Assembly: GCA_946409935.1 (NCBI GenBank)
Contig: CAMJYG010000021.1
Location: 1 to 40,220, forward strand
Origin: an uncultured Clostridium sp.
GTDB taxonomy: Bacteria; Bacillota; Clostridia; TANB77; CAG-508
DNA: 40,220 bases
Reading direction: 5' to 3'
Position numbers and translations under genes: made by a program. Shown here piece by piece: positions 32,556-40,220 of this stretch. The notes under the pieces are model-generated. The model was not told where the DNA came from. It did not search any database and saw only the letters and a program-made list of their open reading frames with translations. The stretch's first letter is position 1. Each line of letters begins with the position of its first letter.

Positions 32556-34241
32556 TTAACCTATTATTTCACAATGAATATCGTCTACAACTGCTACTAT
32601 ACTATATTTTTTTAAATTGTCTACGGCATTTATTTCTTCATATTTGCAATATCTATTAATTTGTTCTCTAGCTTCCTTTTGTTTTTCTTCTAATTTATCT
32701 GATTCGTCTTTCTTTAAATATTTAAATTCTATCATTATTGAATAATATCCTTTATCTTGTTGTCTTGGTATTAATAATAAATCTGGGTATTCTCTTTCAA
32801 CTTCATATTCTGATTTTATCCAATATGCATTTTTTAAATTCATTACTATTGAATAAAATAGCACTTTTACATATTTCTCATCAAATTTTTGGTAATCTCT
32901 ATTTGATAAATTCTTCAAATATTCTTTTAACACTTCTACTACTTTATCTATTTTTCCTTCAAAAGCCAATTCTTGTGCCATTATGCTATAATTTATTCTG
33001 TCTATTCTTAATTTTAAATTCTTTTCTAGACTTTCTAGAAAATACTCTGCATATAATTCTTTCATTACCTTATTTGGAATTTTTAATTCTGGTGTTCCTA
33101 ATACTTCATTTGATATTGTTAAATATCCTAAATAGAATAACATTGATATTAATTCTTGGTCTCCAAATTCTATTTCTGGATTAAATTTATCTATTATAGG
33201 CATTACTATTCCTTTTCCTAAAATTGTTTGTTCAATTATGTTCTTTGATTGCTCTCCTTGACATATTTGTAGCATTTTTGATAGTTTAGCATAATCACTT
33301 GCTATATTTACATCTATTAAACTTTCTGGAAGCCTACCTATTCCTATATAATCTGATAATAAATATAAGCACATATTAGCATTATACATATGTATTTTAC
33401 TTCCGATTGAAAACTTATATCCATCATAGTTTTCTTGCATTGTTGGTAATAGCTTATCTTGTTCCTCTTTTGAAATTTCTTGTTCATCCATTAGTTCTAT
33501 AACTTCATCTTTTGTAAATCCTGCCATTTCGTTAAATCTTTGATCTCTTGTTATGTCTTTCGATATATTAAATCCAGATGTTAAGCTATCTAATGTTATT
33601 GGTGCTACTCCTGTTATAAATATTCTATTTACTACTGTTTCTGTTCCTTTTTTTAGAATTTCATACCATTTACGTACTTTACCATTTTTTGATACTAAAT
33701 TTTTAAATTGCTCTGTATGAAAACTTAATAATTCATTTGCAAAATGATCGTACTCATCTATTATTACATATATTTTTTGATTTGTTTTTTGGGTATAAAA
33801 AGCCTTAATTAGGTTATCTAATACATTTTCTGCTTCATCTTCATAATTTACAAAAAAATCAAGATTATATCTTTTTACAAATACTTGAATTGATGAAGCT
33901 ACCTCTCTTTTAAAACCATTTAAAGTTTCTTCTACACTACTTGTATCTATTCCTGAAAAATTAAATTTTAATATATGATAACTATTCTTTTGTTTTGTTG
34001 GATTTTGACCTATATATGTATCTTTAAAAAGCTTATCAAATTTTTCTACTCTTGATATATCATAATAATTTTCAAGCACACTTGTAAATAATGTTTTTCC
34101 AAATTTTCGTGGTCTTAAAAACATTATTCTTTTATCATCTAAGCTTTCTAGTTTTTCTATATATTTAGTTTTATCTACATAGTAATATCCTTCTTCTACT
34201 AACTCTTCATAATTACTTATTCCTTTTGGTAATCTCTTCAT
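32556..34241 (-). CDS. AAA-ATPase-like / PD-(D/E)XK nuclease-like protein (DUF1703 type)
   Basis: 561-residue protein of the family with an N-terminal 'predicted AAA-ATPase' domain and a C-terminal PD-(D/E)XK-like domain, often multicopy in anaerobes. The N-terminus is MKRLPKGISNYEELVEEGYY YVDKT in type, with a P-loop FLRPRKFGKTLF near residue 45. A Walker B-like VIIDEYDHFAN lies near residue 150, and a sensor-like FITGVAPITL near residue 210. The C-terminal domain has DLLLIPRQQ and IEFKYLK, fitting the D-x(n)-E-x-K nuclease core. Biological role unknown; mobility or defence links have been suggested for the family. It is monocistronic, with terminator hairpins upstream. Confidence 0.85.
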   Translation of the reverse strand: MKRLPKGISNYEELVEEGYYYVDKTKYIEKLESLDDKRIMFLRPRKFGKTLFTSVLENYYDISRVEKFDKLFKDTYIGQNPTKQKNSYHILKFNFSGIDTSSVEETLNGFKREVASSIQVFVKRYNLDFFVNYEDEAENVLDNLIKAFYTQKTNQKIYVIIDEYDHFANELLSFHTEQFKNLVSKNGKVRKWYEILKKGTETVVNRIFITGVAPITLDSLTSGFNISKDITRDQRFNEMAGFTKDEVIELMDEQEISKEEQDKLLPTMQENYDGYKFSIGSKIHMYNANMCLYLLSDYIGIGRLPESLIDVNIASDYAKLSKMLQICQGEQSKNIIEQTILGKGIVMPIIDKFNPEIEFGDQELISMLFYLGYLTISNEVLGTPELKIPNKVMKELYAEYFLESLEKNLKLRIDRINYSIMAQELAFEGKIDKVVEVLKEYLKNLSNRDYQKFDEKYVKVLFYSIVMNLKNAYWIKSEYEVEREYPDLLLIPRQQDKGYYSIMIEFKYLKKDESDKLEEKQKEAREQINRYCKYEEINAVDNLKKYSIVAVVDDIHCEIIG

Positions 34242-34290
34242 CCCGATTCACCCTTTCTTATGTTTGTTTTTTTCAAATACATTTTACATT

Positions 34291-34337
34291 AAAAAAAGAA
34301 AAATCACAATAGATTTTTTACATTTCTATTGTGATTT
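34291..34337 (-). terminator. terminator of the permease - ATPase - M13 peptidase operon
   Basis: On the minus strand AAATCACAATAGA, an A-rich loop and TCTATTGTGATTT are followed by TTCTTTTTTT. It lies 117 bases after the stop of the small membrane protein at 34454, with a palindromic element between. Confidence 0.8.
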
Positions 34338-34347
34338 ATCACTAGTC

Positions 34348-34423
34348 GTTACTAGTCAGCCATATATAATTATAACTAATCACGGTTAAGCAGGACAATG
34401 AAATTTTAAGGCTGGCTAGTAAC
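34348..34423. repeat. internally deleted palindromic element, arm type B
   Basis: The outer arms GTTACTAGTCAGCC (34348-34361) and GGCTGGCTAGTAAC (34410-34423) are inverted with one mismatch. Inside is the right-hand half of the core (TTATAACTAATCAC, GGTTAAGCAGGACAA), nearly identical to 6897-6925. The left half is missing, as at 13285. CACTAG occurs just outside each end (about 34340 and 34424), a possible target duplication. Confidence 0.75.
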
Positions 34424-34453
34424 ACTAGATAATGGTTTTTACTACTATTGTTA

Positions 34454-34855
34454 CTATTCTTGCATTTCCATTCCAGCTTTTAAACCTGCCTGAAATGCAC
34501 CTCCCACATTGCTGATTGAAAAAATAGTTATAAGAAAAAATACAAAAATAAGTACAATACATAAAATAGGAACAATTTTTCCTTTTTCCTTCGCTTTTAT
34601 TAATTTAACAATCGATACTATAGAAAGAACAATTCCTCCTAATCCTACTATACTACTTACTTCATCAGCCACTTTAAATAAAGTAGACGAATTATTCATA
34701 ATTTCTTCAATCTTCTCTTGAGCAGCTTCTTGATCTTTTACATATATATCCCAAACTTCATCTGGAATTTCAGGTGCTTGTACCATTTCTACTATACAAC
34801 AAGCTATGTAAATAATTGTGCATATTAATGCTGCTATTCCTATTTTCTTTCCCAT
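34454..34855 (-). CDS. small membrane protein in the M13 peptidase operon, unrecognised
   Basis: 133 residues with a first hydrophobic segment (IGIAALICTIIYIACCIV), an acidic extracytoplasmic-looking loop (DEVWDIYVKDQEAAQEKIEE), then two further hydrophobic segments (VGLGGIVLSIVSIVKLI and IVPILCIVLIFVFFLITIF) and an amphipathic tail. No family recognised. The ATG at 34855 has GGGAGGTGA just upstream, inside the end of the preceding intergenic bases. It begins 15 bases after the M13 peptidase stop, so it is the last gene of that operon. Confidence 0.75.
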   Translation of the reverse strand: MGKKIGIAALICTIIYIACCIVEMVQAPEIPDEVWDIYVKDQEAAQEKIEEIMNNSSTLFKVADEVSSIVGLGGIVLSIVSIVKLIKAKEKGKIVPILCIVLIFVFFLITIFSISNVGGAFQAGLKAGMEMQE

Positions 34856-34870
34856 ATCTTTCACCTCCCC

Positions 34871-36925
34871 TCACCAGACTGAAACTCTATTGTCTGGTGC
34901 AACATACATTCCGTCATTTTCAGTTATTTTAAACACTTCATAAAATTTTTCTAAAGTTGATAATACTGCATTAGCACGATTTTTAGCAGGAGAATGATTA
35001 TCTTCCATAAATAAAAATTCCTTATAAATTGATGTAAACTGCGATGCCCAATTCATTGCATATGCTGTAAAGATTTCTTTATATTCTTCATTAGTTGCAT
35101 TTTTTCTTTCTGCTATTTGAAGAACAATTGCCATTCCACCTAAATCTGCAATATTTTCTGACAATGTTATATCTCCAAATTGATTATATTTATCATAATA
35201 TTTAACAACCTTACCTGTTAGCTTATTAAAATTATATTCATCTTCTTTTGTCCACCAATTTATATAAATTCCATATTCATCATATTGGCAACCATTTGTA
35301 TCTAATGCATGTGATAACTCATGTCCAATAGTTACTCCAATGCTTCCTAATATTTTATAATAATTATCTTCTAAATTTGTTGTCCCTAAATTTTGCGAAT
35401 CTGTCAATGAATATATATACCCTAACAATAGATTAATACTATTGTTATTTGGCATATAAAATGCATTAACAGTTAGTTGATCAAACATTTCGTTATTATA
35501 CATAATATTACCTTTTTGATATTGTCTCATTTCCTCTTTTTTTAATTCTTCTTCCATATTTATTACATTACTTATGTACGAACTATTTTCATTTATCTTA
35601 TAATTGTTTTCAACTTTAACAAATTTTTCTGGAATACCAACAGTATAAGACATTTTTTCCATTTTTGCAAGTGCTTTTTCTTTAGTCTTATCACTTAACC
35701 ATTCTTCTTTTTCTATTCTTAATTTATAATTTTCAATTTCATCTTCTATAAGTTTTGTGTAAAAATCTTTTTGTTCTTTTGTAAAATACTTATTTGCAAA
35801 TTGTTCTGTTATTGTATCTTTAAAGAACAAATATATTTGTTTATATGCAATTTCTTCTTTTGAATAATCTTCCTTTTTCATATAATAATGACTTCTTAGT
35901 GGATCATAATTTTTTGATTCAAACATATAATCATAATATATTTTATAATAATCTTCACTTATATATTTTGAATAATATGTTAATATTTTTAAAGTAGCAT
36001 AGTCTTTTAGTATTTCTAAATTATCTTCTTTTAAATAATTATCTATCTGCTTTAATTGATTAATATCAACTACTAATATTTCATTTTTACTATTACAGAA
36101 TTCTTTATAATGCTTAACTAATGTATCTAATGGTATATTTTTAAGATCTTTTTGTAATTCTTCTATATCATATACCTTATATCCATCTTCCAATAAATTC
36201 ATTTGGTTGATTTCTGAAAATTTTGAAATTTCTTCATACATTTTTTGGACCTTTTCTACAATTTCAATTGCCTCATTTGAAGAATACCCATATTTTTTTA
36301 ATAATTGTACATCATATTTTTTATACATCCTTACTACTGGTTCATAATCAGATATCGTATAATATGCAATAGTATTGTCCCAATCGTATGTAATTAAATC
36401 TAAACCAAAATATTTTTTACTTTCTCCTCTAAAATTATATAAAACATTAGGAGAAAATAAAATGTCTGTGCTTAACTCATAATTTACATCAATTGCATTA
36501 TTAACAAATTCTTCTATATTATTTGATTTTGTCATTTTATCTATATATTTATTTAATTCTTTTATAGACTTTTCTTCTGTGTTATCCATATAGCTTTTAT
36601 ATAAACTACTGATTTTATTACCTATATCATTATTATTAGCTAATAATTCATTAATAATAATATCTTTTTCATCTTCTATTTTTTCAGTTCTATCAATTGC
36701 ATAATGTGATATTTCATCTTCATTTAGTTTATCTGTACTTAAATAATCATAATTTATATAATCATAGAAATCATCTTCTAATCGTGGACAAGAAGTTAAT
36801 ACTGTACTTACAGGCGAATTAACTTTAGTAATTTCCTTATTTCCAAAGTATTTGTAGCTGATTAGATATACTCCTATTAATATTAATAACATTATTATTA
36901 ACAATAGTTTTTTGATATTTTTCAT
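34871..36925 (-). CDS. M13 family zinc metallopeptidase (PepO/neprilysin-like), membrane anchored
   Basis: About 684 residues. The N-terminal anchor (LLLIIMLLILIGVYLISYKYF) has no lipobox; an extracytoplasmic peptidase follows. The M13 N-domain (LEDDFYDYINYDYLS start) runs to about residue 470. The catalytic part has NAFYMPNNNSINL, the zinc motif TIGHELSHALD near residue 540, the third ligand in SENIADLGG, and the closing VAPDNRVSVW, matching the family's short C-terminal signature. It should cut oligopeptides outside the membrane. Start choice is uncertain: ATG 36925 or the TTG at 36928, both after GGAGGAGG. It follows the ABC ATPase by a few bases, so processing of an exported or sensed peptide together with the transporter is plausible. 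Confidence 0.92.
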   Translation of the reverse strand: MKNIKKLLLIIMLLILIGVYLISYKYFGNKEITKVNSPVSTVLTSCPRLEDDFYDYINYDYLSTDKLNEDEISHYAIDRTEKIEDEKDIIINELLANNNDIGNKISSLYKSYMDNTEEKSIKELNKYIDKMTKSNNIEEFVNNAIDVNYELSTDILFSPNVLYNFRGESKKYFGLDLITYDWDNTIAYYTISDYEPVVRMYKKYDVQLLKKYGYSSNEAIEIVEKVQKMYEEISKFSEINQMNLLEDGYKVYDIEELQKDLKNIPLDTLVKHYKEFCNSKNEILVVDINQLKQIDNYLKEDNLEILKDYATLKILTYYSKYISEDYYKIYYDYMFESKNYDPLRSHYYMKKEDYSKEEIAYKQIYLFFKDTITEQFANKYFTKEQKDFYTKLIEDEIENYKLRIEKEEWLSDKTKEKALAKMEKMSYTVGIPEKFVKVENNYKINENSSYISNVINMEEELKKEEMRQYQKGNIMYNNEMFDQLTVNAFYMPNNNSINLLLGYIYSLTDSQNLGTTNLEDNYYKILGSIGVTIGHELSHALDTNGCQYDEYGIYINWWTKEDEYNFNKLTGKVVKYYDKYNQFGDITLSENIADLGGMAIVLQIAERKNATNEEYKEIFTAYAMNWASQFTSIYKEFLFMEDNHSPAKNRANAVLSTLEKFYEVFKITENDGMYVAPDNRVSVW

Positions 36926-36930
36926 CAAAT

Positions 36931-37629
36931 TTATTTGTCCTCCTCCCCAGAAACGATTTGTCCATCCTTTAAATAAATAATTCTACTAGAATATTTAGCT
37001 GTAATTTCAGAGTGAGTTACTTGAATTATTGTTACATTTTTCTCTTTATTTATTTTTTGGAATAATTCCATAATTTCTTGTGTAGATTTGCTATCTAAGT
37101 TTCCAGTTGGTTCGTCTGCAAGTATTAATTTCGGATTCATTATTAATGCTCTTGCTATTGCTACTCTTTGTTGTTGTCCTCCAGATAACTGTTTTGGTAA
37201 ACTATTTCTTTTATCAACAAGTCCAACTGTCTTTAATAAATAATTTAAATTTTCTTCATATTCTTTTCTATCTTTTTTAGCCATAACTGCTGGTAGTATA
37301 ATATTCTCTTCTACAGTTAAATTTGGTACAAGATTATAAAACTGAAATACAAATCCTATATTATCTCTACGAAATAAAGATTGTTGCTTATCATTAGCCT
37401 TATGTATGTTTTCTCCATTTATAAGTATAGTGCCTTCAGTTGGCGTATCTAATGCACCTATTTGATACAATAATGTTGATTTTCCAGAACCGCTTTCTCC
37501 CATAAGAGAAACAAATTCTCCCTCTTCAACTTTCAAATTAATATTTTTCAAAACCTCTATTGGCTCACCTAAATCTTCTGTAAATACCTTTCTTAATTCT
37601 TTTATTTCTAGCATAGCATTACTATTCAT
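36931..37629 (-). CDS. ABC transporter ATP-binding protein, MacB/LolD type
   Basis: 232-residue ATPase of the type that partners FtsX-like permeases. It shows Walker A GESGSGKST, Q-loop FQFYNLVPNLTV, signature LSGGQQQR, Walker B LILADEPTGNLDS and switch His in QVTHSE. The ATG at 37629 follows GGAGATTAAAT, which lies inside the end of the permease gene (8-base overlap), so the two are translationally coupled. This class works by mechanotransmission (antibiotic or peptide extrusion, lipoprotein release), not by classical import. Confidence 0.94.
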   Translation of the reverse strand: MNSNAMLEIKELRKVFTEDLGEPIEVLKNINLKVEEGEFVSLMGESGSGKSTLLYQIGALDTPTEGTILINGENIHKANDKQQSLFRRDNIGFVFQFYNLVPNLTVEENIILPAVMAKKDRKEYEENLNYLLKTVGLVDKRNSLPKQLSGGQQQRVAIARALIMNPKLILADEPTGNLDSKSTQEIMELFQKINKEKNVTIIQVTHSEITAKYSSRIIYLKDGQIVSGEEDK

Positions 37630-40162
37630 ATTTAATCTCCTCTACAATATTCATATTTTTTATATGATTTCTCATACTCCTTTGTATTGCTAAAAGTATT
37701 ATTGAAACTACAAGCAATAAAACTAATACACCACTTATTGTAAATCTAATATATATTGGTATTAATAAAATCTGCAAGGTATATTCTACTAATTTAGATA
37801 TAATTACATAAAACGCTATTGATGCTATTGTAGAATTTATAAAAGAAAGCGTATTTTCAATTAAAATCATATTTTTTAATTGCTTTCTACTCATAGCAAT
37901 TGAATATAATGTTGCAAACTCCTTTCTTCTTTCCATAAAGCTAACTGTCTGATTATTAATTATACCAATTAAAGCAAGCAAAACTACTACAGCAACTATA
38001 AATCCCATAAATTTCATATAATTTTCAGAATTATCTTTAACATTTTTTATATATCCATCTTTAGTAAATACATTTCCTGTTTGCCCATTAGAATAAATTC
38101 CTAATTCGTTAATAATAGTTTTTCTTGTTTCTTTTGCTTCTTTAGAATTATTATTATATAAATTTATAAAATATTTTGTATTTGTAAATCCCTTAAATAT
38201 CAAGTCTTTTAACTCTTCTCCTAAATTAGAAGATATTATAATTGCGTTGTTATTTAGTTTAGATAAATCTGCAAATCCAACTATCTCTAAATTTATTGAT
38301 GTATCTATTGTAAACTTTTCTTCTTTCTTTTGCCAATCTAAAACAATTATATCTCCTTGTTTTAGATTATATATTTTTTTATAGTAATCGCTAATTATTA
38401 TTTGATATTTCTTAAGATTTTTACATAAACTTGCATCTACATTAAATGTATTACTATCTTTAAAAAGATTATCATAATCATTGCTATATATTAAGTGTAT
38501 TTCATTAATTGTATGATTTGCTAAAACTATTTTATCATATTTATTATCACTAATATTAATGTCATACAATGCAGAAACACTTTTAACATTATCTAGCTTA
38601 TAAAATTCATCTATTTTATCATATATTTCATATCCCATTTCTTCTACATATATGTCTGAATTAACAAGATTTTGCTTTGATTTCTCTGCAAATGACATGT
38701 AATTAAAGAATGAATAAATAACTAATGAAACACTAACTGTTACTATAAAAATAATATTAGTATTAACTTGCAAGCTACTATGTTTTAATGTATTAGTTGC
38801 CATTGTAATTACAGGATTTTTAATTTTTTCTAAAATAGTTATTAAATATTTACTAATTACAGGTACAATTAAAGCAATTGAAGCAAATACTGATATTATT
38901 CCAGATAAGCAATACCAATATGTTAGTTGATTATGCTTAATAATTGTAATTATACCAATTGCAAATAAAAATATCCCTAAAATTACTTTTCTTATTGAGT
39001 ATCTATATTTACTAGTATGTTTATTAAATATACTATCTTTAATAGATAATTTAGATACTTTTATTAACTCAAATATTGATAATAAAATTTGGAATATGAT
39101 AGTAACTAGTATAGTTATTAAACTAATTTTGCCTAAGTACTCTTTTATATCAAGCTTTTCACTTGAACCAAAGAAACTTAGCATTAAATCAGCCCATGAT
39201 GATATTCCTTTAATTGCTACCATTCCAACTATTGCACCTAGCAAAGCAGGAATTATAGTATACATTAGCATTTCAGCAATAAGAATTCCAATTATTTGTC
39301 TTTTTGTTGCACCTATACTTCTAAATGTTCCTATTACTGATATTCTTTCATTTATTATTATTTTTACTATTGAATTTAAAGAAACATATATTACAGCAAA
39401 TACCAATATCAATAATATAATAGATGGGTATAAAAATTTTTCAATCATTTTTGAAAGATCTTCATCATTTTGTTCAAATTTTATCCCATGTTCCATTTCA
39501 TATTTGTCCATATTATCATTAACTTGCAAACTCTCTTTTTTTATTTCTCCAAAAAGCATAATATATGAAATTTCATCATCACCTTTAATTTGTAGATATG
39601 TTTTTTCATTTGTTATAATTCCAATTGGATTTAAATTTTGTAATGAATTTACAATATATTTAACTTTTAAAGTATTTTTCTTTCCGTTTCTACCATAATA
39701 TTCAAACTCTTGATTTTTCTTTAATTTAAACTTATTTGCTATTTTAGACGTTATAATAGCTTCATTATCATTAAGCTCTACATCTTTTTCTTTACCTAAA
39801 TTTATAATTTTGAATTTAACAGCTGTATCTAACTGCATTCCATCTAAAGCTGCAGATACATGATTTCCATCTGAATCCATCATGTATCCGAACTCTACCT
39901 CAGGCATACCCAGTATTTCAAAATCATTTTCAATATCTTTAACTACTTCATTTATAATCTTTTCTCCTGTAGAACTACTTATTATGTAATCAAACTTAGC
40001 TATATTTGAACCTGCATCAATCATCATTGTTATAAAAATAATTACTAGCGAAATAATTGCTACTAAAATTGATACAACAAATAACGATAACATTATAAGT
40101 GTTGTTCTTCCTACATTATCTCTCATGTTTCTGGTAATGTGTTTTAATAATACATTCATCAT
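37622..40162 (-). CDS. FtsX/MacB-like ABC permease, two-FtsX-domain form
   Basis: 846-residue permease. There is a first membrane helix at about residues 18-45 and an extracytoplasmic domain (about 45-235). Three helices form FtsX core one (SIILLILVFAVIYVSL, ...IGTFRSIGATKRQIIGILIAEML), with a second membrane region near 390-440. A second extracytoplasmic domain (about 500-710) and a C-terminal FtsX core (FIVAVVVLLALIGIINNQTV...FATLYSIAMSRKQL) complete it. This 10-helix plan resembles the large permeases of peptide-antibiotic systems. It starts at one of two adjacent ATGs (40162 or 40159) with only a weak GAGA upstream. It heads the operon permease - ATPase - M13 peptidase - small membrane protein. 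The substrate is unknown. Confidence 0.9.
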   Translation of the reverse strand: MMNVLLKHITRNMRDNVGRTTLIMLSLFVVSILVAIISLVIIFITMMIDAGSNIAKFDYIISSSTGEKIINEVVKDIENDFEILGMPEVEFGYMMDSDGNHVSAALDGMQLDTAVKFKIINLGKEKDVELNDNEAIITSKIANKFKLKKNQEFEYYGRNGKKNTLKVKYIVNSLQNLNPIGIITNEKTYLQIKGDDEISYIMLFGEIKKESLQVNDNMDKYEMEHGIKFEQNDEDLSKMIEKFLYPSIILLILVFAVIYVSLNSIVKIIINERISVIGTFRSIGATKRQIIGILIAEMLMYTIIPALLGAIVGMVAIKGISSWADLMLSFFGSSEKLDIKEYLGKISLITILVTIIFQILLSIFELIKVSKLSIKDSIFNKHTSKYRYSIRKVILGIFLFAIGIITIIKHNQLTYWYCLSGIISVFASIALIVPVISKYLITILEKIKNPVITMATNTLKHSSLQVNTNIIFIVTVSVSLVIYSFFNYMSFAEKSKQNLVNSDIYVEEMGYEIYDKIDEFYKLDNVKSVSALYDINISDNKYDKIVLANHTINEIHLIYSNDYDNLFKDSNTFNVDASLCKNLKKYQIIISDYYKKIYNLKQGDIIVLDWQKKEEKFTIDTSINLEIVGFADLSKLNNNAIIISSNLGEELKDLIFKGFTNTKYFINLYNNNSKEAKETRKTIINELGIYSNGQTGNVFTKDGYIKNVKDNSENYMKFMGFIVAVVVLLALIGIINNQTVSFMERRKEFATLYSIAMSRKQLKNMILIENTLSFINSTIASIAFYVIISKLVEYTLQILLIPIYIRFTISGVLVLLLVVSIILLAIQRSMRNHIKNMNIVEEIKYE

Positions 40163-40178
40163 TTTTCTCGTATAATCA

Positions 40179-40184
40179 ATTATA
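40179..40184 (-). promoter_or_regulatory. possible -10 box of the permease operon
   Basis: TATAAT on the minus strand, 17 bases before the permease start codon. The -35 region (about 40202-40208) is a poor match, so this is tentative. The last bases of the window (40185-40220) show nothing else. Confidence 0.3.
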
Positions 40185-40220
40185 TAGAAATATTAATCTA
40201 TTTAATTGATTAATCCCTTT

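Noticed and set aside
39096..39698. 200-codon plus-strand frame
   Set aside because: Antisense to the FtsX permease, hydrophobic only because the sense strand is; no start signals.
1..40220. DGR template repeat and reverse transcriptase within the window
   Set aside because: I looked for a second copy of the 26311-26485 segment and for RT motifs (such as YxDD) in the translated frames and found none, so a complete DGR is not claimed.
1..40220. CRISPR array, tRNA genes, transposase or prophage genes
   Set aside because: No regularly spaced direct repeats, no cloverleaf with a GGTTCRA-type T arm, and no transposase or phage structural motif were seen.

Overview
The window is AT-rich throughout. 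Its genes are the usual ones of a low-GC Gram-positive: sepF, divIVA, an ftsK/spoIIIE-type translocase, lexA, a split transketolase, an A-like RNase P RNA and strong AGGAGG-type ribosome binding sites. An uncultured, probably gut-associated member of the Clostridia fits best. This is inferred from gene content, notably the 'KGITLIALIVTI' prepilin-like protein and the M13 peptidase/ABC cluster, and not from a marker gene.

Layout. 1-17.9 kb is almost all minus strand. It holds a frameshifted beta-CASP metallo-beta-lactamase RNase; an unrecognised coiled-coil protein; an rsmD - coiled-coil - ftsK unit with its own promoter; a mutL - miaA - membrane adaptor - sepF - divIVA run that joins DNA and tRNA maintenance to division-site proteins; rnpB; a two-gene transketolase; a probable 6S RNA; and two unrecognised proteins. 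18.2-21.4 kb is plus strand: a CtpE-like P-type ATPase and a Bax-inhibitor-1 membrane protein. 21.6-28.3 kb is minus strand: a heterodimeric ABC exporter, lexA, and a large prepilin-like protein with a C-terminal formylglycine-generating-enzyme (C-type lectin type) fold. 28.8-30.4 kb is plus strand: asd and an HD-domain protein. 30.5-40.2 kb is minus strand: a small membrane protein, a secreted ComEC-like MBL hydrolase with a DUF3006 partner, an AAA/PD-(D/E)XK protein, and an operon of FtsX-type permease, ABC ATPase, M13 zinc peptidase and a small membrane protein.

Two things stand out. First, the last ~60 codons of the prepilin/FGE-like gene differ sharply from the rest of the gene. They are near 50% G+C against about 27%, almost all codons between the RGG and SRP motifs end in C or T, and a GC-rich tract closes the segment. 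This is how the variable region of a diversity-generating retroelement (DGR) looks. No template repeat or reverse transcriptase is in the window, so the machinery would have to act from elsewhere. Second, the intergenic spaces carry a family of nested palindromic elements whose outer arms all begin GTTAC and whose inner stem is conserved. They occur as full copies (2.8, 6.8 and 18.1 kb), internally deleted copies (13.3 and 34.4 kb) and single-arm or core remnants (25.3, 28.7, 29.8 and 32.0 kb). One remnant supplies the stop codon of asd. They look like MITE-type or REP-type elements, and two copies share about 56 identical bases.

Regulation visible in the sequence: several near-consensus sigma-A promoters (rsmD, rnpB, the 224-aa unknown, the BI-1 gene, lexA, the HD gene, the small membrane protein), rho-independent terminators, a 7-6-7 palindrome over the lexA -35 box, and a hairpin upstream of lexA that would hide a Shine-Dalgarno sequence. 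No tRNA, CRISPR array, transposase or phage gene was seen.
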